A stretch of 5,742 nucleotides of DNA from Gelria sp. (GTDB taxonomy: Bacteria; Bacillota; Syntrophomonadia; Syntrophomonadales; Syntrophomonadaceae). Each line of letters opens with the position of its first letter. The stretch's first letter is position 1. The stretch lies in the NCBI GenBank assembly GCA_012839665.1, contig DUMX01000315.1:1-5742 (forward strand), read 5' to 3'. A program made the translations under genes and the position numbers. Shown here one piece after another: positions 1 through 5,300 of the stretch. The notes under the pieces were generated by a model. That model was given only the letters and a program-made list of their open reading frames with translations, made no database searches and was not told the origin of the DNA.

Positions 1-120
1 GCTTCCTGCTGCAGTCGACAGGTCAGCACTCATAGCCAGTAAGCGTTCCTCTTCCGGAGAAAGTATATGTTCCTGCTGCCGCCAAAGCTCTTCCATAAAA
101 TGACGGTACTGCTTTAATTC
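1..120 (-). pseudogene. pepF: Inverted duplicate fragment of pepF (oligoendopeptidase F), probable chimera arm
   Basis: Read from 120 down to 1, this is an open frame of exactly 40 codons. It begins ELKQYRHFMEELWRQQEHIL, continues through SPEEERLLAM and ends in DLSTAAGS. Its last 27 codons duplicate the start of the plus-strand pepF frame. Its first 13 (about ELKQYRHFMEELW) are absent from the plus strand. A helix of this kind followed by HxLSxEEExLLA is typical of the M3B oligopeptidase F N-terminal half, so the fragment appears to be the true upstream continuation of pepF joined in the wrong orientation. It is open to the window edge. It is not an independent gene; it is a piece of the neighbouring one, displaced by the fold-back. 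If joined to the plus-strand frame it would add 29 residues before the ATG at 170. Confidence 0.85.
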
Positions 121-202
121 GCGGCAGCAGGAACATATACTTTCTCCGGAAGAGGAACGCTTACTGGCTATGAGTGCTGACCTGTCGACTGCAGCAGGAA
201 GC
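1..202. repeat. Perfect 82-bp inverted repeat (fold-back) with 38-bp spacer
   Basis: Positions 1-82 are the exact reverse complement of 121-202, with 83-120 as spacer. No mismatch was found in the 82 pairs. The arms are protein-coding: both carry the same stretch of pepF. The spacer, read on the minus strand, continues the pepF frame upstream. A natural hairpin inside a housekeeping peptidase gene would break the gene, whereas a strand-switch chimera from whole-genome amplification or a misassembled contig end gives exactly this pattern. The artefact reading is an inference; the repeat itself is directly visible. Confidence 0.97.
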
Positions 203-1483
203 ATTTTTAATATGTTTAATAATGCTGATATAAAATTCCCTACTATAAAAGATGAAACTGGGCAGGAAGTGGAATTGACTAAAGGCAGGTATGGCCGCTA
301 TATGGAAAGTAGCGACCGACAGGTGCGGCAACAGGCTTTTACTGCCCTTTACAATACTTATGATAAGTTTAAGAACACCCTGGCCAGCACCCTGGCTGCC
401 AGTGTAAAAAGGGATATTTTTTATGCCCGTGCCCGTAAGTACCCTTCAGCCCTGGAAGCAGCTTTGGACCAGGACAATATATCTCCCGAGGTATATGAAC
501 AGCTTATCAATACTGTCCATGACAAATTGGACTATATGTATCGATATATGAAACTACGCAAAAAAATGTTGGGTTTAGAAGAACTGCATATGTATGACCT
601 TTATACCCCTCTGGTAAGCGATTACCGGGTAGAAGTCCCTTACCAACAGGCGCAGGAAAAGGTCCGGGCGGGGCTTAAACCTCTGGGGGACGAATATCTG
701 GCTTTACTGAAAGCAGGAATGGAATCTGGTTGGATTGACGTTTATGAAAATGAGGGCAAGACCAGCGGGGCTTACTCCTGGGGGACCTTTGACACCCATC
801 CTTATGTTTTGATGAATTATGATAATAAACTGGACGACGTATTTACCCTGGCCCATGAGCTCGGACATTCCTTACATTCATATTATTCTAATAAAAACCA
901 GCCCTTTATCTATAGCCAATATCCCATCTTTTTAGCAGAAGTAGCCTCTACGGTCAATGAATCCCTGCTGATTGATTATTTGTTGGAGAATTCCAGTAAC
1001 CGGCAGGAGAAAATATATCTGATTAATCATTATTTAGAGCAATTCCGAGGTACAGTCTATCGTCAGACCATGTTTGCCGAGTTTGAAAAAATAATTCATG
1101 AAAAGGTTGAGGCTGGAGGAGGTTTAATTCCTGACGAATTATGTCGAATATATCGGGAGCTTAACGCCCTGTATTTCGGCCCGGAAGTAGTAATAGACCA
1201 GGAAATTGAAGTGGAATGGTCCAGGATACCTCATTTCTATTCAGCCTTTTATGTGTACAAATATGCTACCGGCTTTTCTGCTGCTACTGCTATTAAGGAG
1301 CAAATACTAAAAGAAGGTGAACCTGCAGTAGTTCGGTATCTGGAGTTCTTAAAATCGGGAAACTCGGATTATCCCTTAAATCTTTTAAAAAGGGCAGGAG
1401 TAGATTTAACTACACCTCAACCAGTAGAGCAGGCCCTAGATTATTTCGGAAAACTATTAGACCAGATGGAAGCACTACTATAA
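122..1483 (+). CDS. pepF: Oligoendopeptidase F (M3B zinc metallopeptidase), 5' truncated
   Basis: This is a cytosolic zinc endopeptidase that cleaves short oligopeptides, a step in peptide recycling and nutrition. Numbering from the ATG at 170 (437 residues), the zinc site HELGH lies at 229-233 (H229 and H233 ligands, E230 catalytic), and the third ligand is E257 in FLAEVASTVNE. The family signature PHFYSAFYVYKYATGFSAA follows at about 354-372 and carries the substrate-binding His and Tyr residues. The N-terminal helical lobe is partly present (NNADIKFP near 17-24). The ATG at 170 is not the true start: family-like residues RQQEHILSPEEERLLA precede it in frame back to 122, where the frame meets the fold-back junction. 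No in-frame start codon lies between the stop at 101-103 and 170. PepF proteins are usually about 600 residues, so roughly 135-165 N-terminal residues are missing. The C-terminus is intact and is followed at once by a hairpin terminator. Identity is very secure; the truncation is probably an artefact rather than a real lesion. Confidence 0.95.
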   Translation, partial: RQQEHILSPEEERLLAMSADLSTAAGSIFNMFNNADIKFPTIKDETGQEVELTKGRYGRYMESSDRQVRQQAFTALYNTYDKFKNTLASTLAASVKRDIFYARARKYPSALEAALDQDNISPEVYEQLINTVHDKLDYMYRYMKLRKKMLGLEELHMYDLYTPLVSDYRVEVPYQQAQEKVRAGLKPLGDEYLALLKAGMESGWIDVYENEGKTSGAYSWGTFDTHPYVLMNYDNKLDDVFTLAHELGHSLHSYYSNKNQPFIYSQYPIFLAEVASTVNESLLIDYLLENSSNRQEKIYLINHYLEQFRGTVYRQTMFAEFEKIIHEKVEAGGGLIPDELCRIYRELNALYFGPEVVIDQEIEVEWSRIPHFYSAFYVYKYATGFSAATAIKEQILKEGEPAVVRYLEFLKSGNSDYPLNLLKRAGVDLTTPQPVEQALDYFGKLLDQMEALL

Positions 1484-1487
1484 AACA

Positions 1488-1524
1488 AATCAAGGTCCAT
1501 TCTAGTAATGAATGGACCTTGATT
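1488..1524. terminator. Bidirectional intrinsic terminator between pepF and the small minus-strand gene
   Basis: A perfect 15-bp stem (arms 1488-1502 and 1510-1524, core CAAGGTCCATTC) has a 7-nt loop. It starts 4 nt after the pepF stop and lies 22 nt beyond the stop of the convergent small gene. The minus-strand tail after the stem (ATTTGTTTTAT, partly overlapping the stem end) is richer in T than the plus-strand tail (ATTATTTAG). It should therefore terminate the minus transcript well and the pepF transcript reasonably. Confidence 0.85.
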
Positions 1525-1546
1525 ATTTAGCTATAAGGTATAAGAA

Positions 1547-1702
1547 CTAAACAGCAGGTATTTTATCTAATTCTTCCTGCCATTTCTTTACCCACGCAGG
1601 TACCATTTGTAGATACCGCTCTTGCTCCTCTTTACTCAAATTAAACTTATTACAATAGAGGGGCTGGTTCTTAAAATCTTCTTCATAAATTGCAAAATCC
1701 AT
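1547..1702 (-). CDS. Small conserved protein of unknown function, paralogue 1 (51 aa)
   Basis: The protein starts MDFAIYEEDFKNQPLYCNKF and ends in LDKIPAV; I do not recognise a family. A longer frame reaches an ATG at 1744, but the start at 1702 is preferred for two reasons: AGAGGTG sits 6 nt upstream, and the paralogue at 1956-2105 begins at the same Met with the same site. The product is soluble and charged, with no signal peptide or membrane segment. It has one Cys (C17, in LYCNKFNLS) and two Trp. The second half (SKEEQERY to ELDKI, about 23-48) looks like one or two amphipathic helices. Over the shared 48 residues it differs from paralogue 2 at only two positions (E8/Q, K11/R), while the DNA carries 12 further silent changes. 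That is strong evidence for a translated gene under purifying selection. It is convergent with pepF and shares the terminator at 1488-1524. A regulatory or binding role is possible but not shown. Confidence 0.8.
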   Translation of the reverse strand: MDFAIYEEDFKNQPLYCNKFNLSKEEQERYLQMVPAWVKKWQEELDKIPAV

Positions 1703-1707
1703 GCCTT

Positions 1708-1718
1708 TCACCTCTTTT
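1708..1718 (-). promoter_or_regulatory. Ribosome binding site that fixes the start of small paralogue 1
   Basis: On the minus strand this reads AAAAGAGGTGA, with the core AGAGGTG (1709-1715) 6 nt before the ATG at 1702. The same sequence at the same distance precedes paralogue 2. It lies inside the longer frame that begins at 1744, which argues against that upstream ATG. Confidence 0.8.
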
Positions 1719-1807
1719 CCCAGGTTTCTCTTGCAACCCCCCAAAATGAATTAGAATTCAAAATTAAGAATTAAAAATTGCTTACTAACAAATATTCCCT
1801 TGAAACA

Positions 1808-1836
1808 ATTGTAGCATTACTCGAAAAATGTCGCAA
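1808..1836 (-). promoter_or_regulatory. Possible sigma-A-type promoter for small paralogue 1
   Basis: On the minus strand TTGCGA (1831-1836) and TACAAT (1808-1813) are separated by 17 nt, a fair match to TTGACA/TATAAT. Transcription would begin about 95 nt upstream of the start codon. The matching place in copy 2 has GGTGAC for the -35 and CCCGAC for the -10, so the -10 is not conserved. The call therefore rests on copy 1 alone and is weak. Confidence 0.3.
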
Positions 1837-1910
1837 AACAATTTATGCTAAAGCTACAGCTATTTTATAAACAAAGCATAAAATATAAAAGCTGTAAAAA
1901 ATTATAAAGC

Positions 1911-1933
1911 CAGGTCCATTCTGAATGAACCTG
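1911..1933 (-). terminator. Intrinsic terminator of small paralogue 2
   Basis: In minus-strand RNA this reads CAGGUUCAUU-CAG-AAUGGACCUG: a 10-bp stem with one U-G pair and a 3-nt loop, followed by a U-rich tail (GCTTTATAATTTTTT as DNA). On the plus strand the same position would be a C-A mismatch, so it should act mainly on the minus transcript. It begins 22 nt past the stop of paralogue 2 and shares its core with the hairpin at 1488-1524, as expected from the duplication. Confidence 0.7.
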
Positions 1934-1955
1934 ACCTGTTAAGGTTTATAGACCC

Positions 1956-2105
1956 CTAGTAAATTTTATCCAATTCTTCTTGCCATTTCTTTACCCATGC
2001 CGGTACCATTTGTAAATAACGCTCCTGCTCCTCTTTACTCAGATTGAACTTATTGCAATAGAGGGGCTGGTTCCTGAAATCTTGTTCATAAATTGCAAAA
2101 TCCAT
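1956..2105 (-). CDS. Small conserved protein of unknown function, paralogue 2 (49 aa)
   Basis: Translated from the ATG at 2105, the protein begins MDFAIYEQDFRNQPLYCNKF and ends in ELDKIY. It matches paralogue 1 at 46 of 48 aligned residues and differs at the C-terminal tail (Y in place of PAV). AGAGGTG lies 6 nt upstream (2112-2118 on the plus numbering). Like its twin it is soluble and charged, with a single Cys at residue 17, a probable helical second half, and no membrane or export signal. It has its own terminator at 1911-1933, so the two genes are probably separate transcription units rather than an operon. It is divergent from the large gene at 2339. No family is recognised. Confidence that it is a real gene comes from the silent-change excess between the copies and the conserved ribosome binding site. 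Confidence 0.8.
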   Translation of the reverse strand: MDFAIYEQDFRNQPLYCNKFNLSKEEQERYLQMVPAWVKKWQEELDKIY

Positions 2106-2338
2106 GTTTTTCACCTCTTTTGGTTTAACTTTTTATCTTGGTAATATGATTTGCATTTATCGAAAGATTATTGCAGCAAATCTTACCTTGGATTTAGTCG
2201 GGCATTGCGCTGAGAAATGTCACCGAACAGATTATTCTAAAGCTGCTAGTAATTTTTAAGCTTGGGGATAAAATATAAAAGCTAGAAAATGAGCATAATT
2301 ATTAGGAGAAATAAAAACGTTTCAAGGGGGTTAGGTAG
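2106..2338. other. Divergent intergenic region between small paralogue 2 and the GH130 fusion gene
   Basis: No gene is seen in this 233-bp stretch. It holds the ribosome binding site of paralogue 2 (2112-2118), the copy-2 upstream block (about 2212-2285), and the ribosome binding site of the large gene (2324-2330). The block contains ATAAAATATAAAAGCT (2268-2283), identical to 1878-1893 in copy 1. Promoters for both directions should lie here, but I find no pair of -35 and -10 boxes convincing enough to annotate. Confidence 0.6.
2324..2330 (+). promoter_or_regulatory. Ribosome binding site supporting a TTG start
   Basis: AAGGGGG lies 8 nt upstream of the TTG at 2339. An in-frame TAG at 2336-2338 abuts that codon, so no start further upstream is possible. 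The first in-frame ATG, at 2378, lacks a comparable site. Confidence 0.7.
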
Positions 2339-5300
2339 TTGACCTGTTTAAACCTGGAAAGTACTTTTGATGAGACTATGAAAGAAATTACTCCCCTGTT
2401 GCAAAGGTTTAATGACTATGACCTGGTAATAGGCATACCTTTCCTGGATGAGCAGGAACGTTTAGTAAGCTTGTTAAAATTGGTAGATACTGTTTTAGAA
2501 TCCTGGATTGGCCGCAGGCAACTAATAGTTTGCGTAGGTGATATTTCGGCCGGTAACAGCTTGCAGGCGATTAAGGAACTAAATCTCAAGCACCCACATA
2601 TAGAATTCTTGATGCCGGCGGAGTTAAGTGGGCGCGGTATGAGTGTAAGGGCCATTTTGGAAATATCTAAAAGGCTAGACGCTGACTTATTATTGTATAG
2701 TGTCGGTATGGCTAACGCCCACGGCGCGGAAGCGGAAAAGTGTTGGTTGGATAGTTTTTTAACTCCTATACAGGGACAGTATGATATGGTTTTGGCCAGT
2801 TTGAGAAGACATTCCGGTATAGATAGTATTGCCCATATGCTGGCTGCCCCCATTTTGGAATCCTTTTACGGTTGCCGGGTAAGTGACCCTTTGGGCGGCA
2901 TCTATGCGATAGCCCATGACTTTATTGAAGAATTGGCCCACGAGGCCCGCTTTTGGGGTGAAAGCATCAGCGGTTATGGGATAGATTTCTGGCTTTTAAC
3001 TCGAGCTTTGTGTTGGGATAAGAACATCTGCGAGCTTAACCTGGGTGGTGAAATAACCCAGCATAACCTGGAAAAAAGAAACCGCATCTTTTATGAAATT
3101 GCTCAAACTATATTTGAAGCTATTAAAAGGGATAGTGCTATTTGGCTTAAGGATAGATTGGTAATTAAGGTTGCTGATATCCTGGTTCGGAGTGAGGTTA
3201 GAAATCCGGACCCGGTTAACTATCCTATGCTGGAATTGCTTACTAATTTTATTAACGGTTGCAGCGAAAATTCTGCTTTGCTTAAATCCTGTTTGTCACC
3301 GGAAATGGTATCAGAGATAAGCGAAACTATGGCAGATAATTTTCATATCTCTGACCGAGTATGGGTATCGGTAGTTTATAATCTCTTACTTCATTATGTA
3401 TTTGAAGATGAAGACTTGGAGAATATACTGTCATTATTAACTGCTATGTACAATGGCCGGATAGCCAGTTATATAGAAGAAATGAACTCTTTTGAAAATC
3501 ACTTATCAGAATCTTTAGGTCTTGAAAAGAACGAACTTATGGTTCGTAAGATGGATTCTATTCGTTTGTACTTAAATAGTGAGTTCTGGCAGGCTAAGCC
3601 TGAATTTAATCGCAGGTGGCTTGACCGCCAGGAGCAGCTAAAACCTCCCATAATACCACTGGGCTATATGGAATATGTACCTAATAAACCAGTGGTAGTA
3701 CCTAAGAAAATTGTTGGCAAAGACCGGAAGATAGTGGCAACTGATAATATTTTCAAAGAACTTAGGAAGCGCTATGAAAAACGTTTTATAAATTTTATGG
3801 TTGAACAGTTGGGAATCAGTGCAGACTCAGAACCGCAGGCTTTAATTAAAGCGATAGAAAGTTTTATGGCAGAGGCTGAGGGGGTTCTGGATGGCCTGTT
3901 ACCCGGAGATTTACACCGTCATCAGGGATTACAAACCTTTATTGATGCTCTGTTTGGGTTATTTCCTCAACAGCGTATGTTTACTATAAATTCTGATTTG
4001 CTGCGGGAAATGGTAGTACGTTTCCCACCGATGAACTTGATGATTCCCCTGGGTGTTTACAAGGCAACGGAGCTTTTAGACCGTATGGATGCCCGGGATA
4101 TAGTAAGTTATGCCAACCTGATGGAAAGCTGGAACTATACTGACCGTGACTTAATTTGGTTGTTGGATAACCTTAAACCGGAGAGTTTTGAGTGGGTGGA
4201 TATTAACCCTATAATTTTAACAGAAGACTTGCGTACAGGTATATTATCTCAAGGTAAAATATCTAATCTTAACCGGGTAACTGCTCGGATAGTAGTTAAG
4301 GGATTGGAACCCGGAAAAGGTGGTAAATATCCTAAAATACGCTATTTCACCAATTTGTTAAGACGAATGGCAGTGGCCGAAAACTATTCTCAATTATTTT
4401 TACTGAATGTGGCGCAAAGAAAAAATATAAGTATGAAAATCAGCAATTCACTATTGGGTTTACAAAAAGGGGATGAGTTCTCAGCCCATAGTATATTTGA
4501 AAACTACCACCACCGGGAAATGGTAGCCAGGATAAAACTACTGGCTGATGACCTTCAGGCTCAGGGTAATGAATCAGCAAGCAGGATATTTCGGCTGATG
4601 GCCGAGTCCTATGGTTTGAGTCAGGTTTTGGAGAACGGAACTTTTTTAACTTGCAGCTGTTGGAGTTGGGCCAGTTATAGTTTTAAAGGGGGCTTAAACA
4701 TACCTACACCCCTTACTACCAGTATTGAAAGCCGTTGGTTTAACCATGAGTTTTTAGAACTTCTTTATGAGGAATTAGGCTATGATGCGGATGAGATTAT
4801 GGAGATAGTATTTCGCCATATACAAAACGGTAAGAGCCATCAGAATTTGCTGGATACTCTCTTACCTACTCGACCCAAGGATGTAGCCGTAGTAGTACAG
4901 GAAACAACTAACGAACCTAGTAAACATCTGGAGCGTTATGAGGGTAATCCTTTACTGGAGCCTTTAGAGAATAGTTTCTGGGAGAGTAAATATGTATTAA
5001 ACCCGGGAGCTTTACGCATAGGTGACCGTGTGTACCTTTTTTACCGGGCCGTGGGAGATGATAATATTTCTCGTATTGGACTGGCCATAACTGACGGTTA
5101 CCGAATTTTAGAACGTTTACCAGAACCCATTTTCTCGCCGGAAATACCGGAAGAAAGGAAGGGCTGTGAAGACCCTCGGGTTATTGAAATTGACGGTAAG
5201 ATTTATATGCTCTACACCGCTTATGACGGGAATATGGCTCAGATAGCTGCTGCTTCTATCAAGGTAGATGATTTTCTTAAAGGTCAATACTACCGGTGGC

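Larger units (their letters stand above)
1491..1900 (-). repeat. Tandem duplication unit, copy 1 (terminator, small gene, upstream region)
   Basis: Copy 1 of a roughly 400-bp unit is repeated at 1911-2290 in the same orientation. Shared parts, in minus-strand order, are an upstream block (1823-1895 matching 2212-2285, offset 389-390), a ribosome binding site, the coding region (offset 403) and a hairpin with the core AGGTCCATTC (offset 420). The shifting offsets mean small insertions and deletions after duplication. No transposase or clean terminal repeats are visible, so this looks like an ordinary tandem gene duplication. Confidence 0.8.
1911..2290 (-). repeat. Tandem duplication unit, copy 2
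   Basis: This is the second copy of the unit at 1491-1900 and contains hairpin, small gene, ribosome binding site and upstream block in the same order. The coding part is about 90% identical to copy 1 in DNA. The upstream block shared at 2212-2285 is clearly related but more diverged, while 2125-2200 shows little similarity to copy 1. The right edge near 2290 is approximate. Confidence 0.8.

Noticed and set aside
1..202. Inverted repeat as a natural attachment site, phase-variation switch or cruciform
   Set aside because: The arms are ordinary pepF codons with perfect identity, no recombinase gene is nearby, and the spacer continues the pepF frame on the opposite strand, which fits a chimera better.
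1703..1744. N-terminal extension of small paralogue 1 from the ATG at 1744
   Set aside because: The 14 extra codons cover the conserved ribosome binding site and have no counterpart in paralogue 2, so the start at 1702 is preferred.
1823..1836. Possible Spo0A-like box (TGTCGCA) upstream of paralogue 1
   Set aside because: It is a short match that is not kept in copy 2 (TGTCACC), so it cannot be told from chance.
1547..2105. Duplicated small genes as a CRISPR array, insertion sequence or toxin-antitoxin pair
   Set aside because: There are only two long copies and both are coding. No transposase or terminal repeats are present. The two proteins are paralogues of each other rather than a toxin with a different antitoxin, and they are not in an overlapping operon.
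2416..2853. 145-codon open frame on the minus strand
   Set aside because: It lies wholly inside the large plus-strand gene, over its GT-A-like domain, whose motifs are clear. The product is rich in Ser, Cys and Leu without a recognisable motif, and no ribosome binding site is needed to explain it. It is a shadow frame.
2759..2941. 60-codon open frame on the minus strand
   Set aside because: It is also antisense to the large gene, overlaps another antisense frame and shows no family features.
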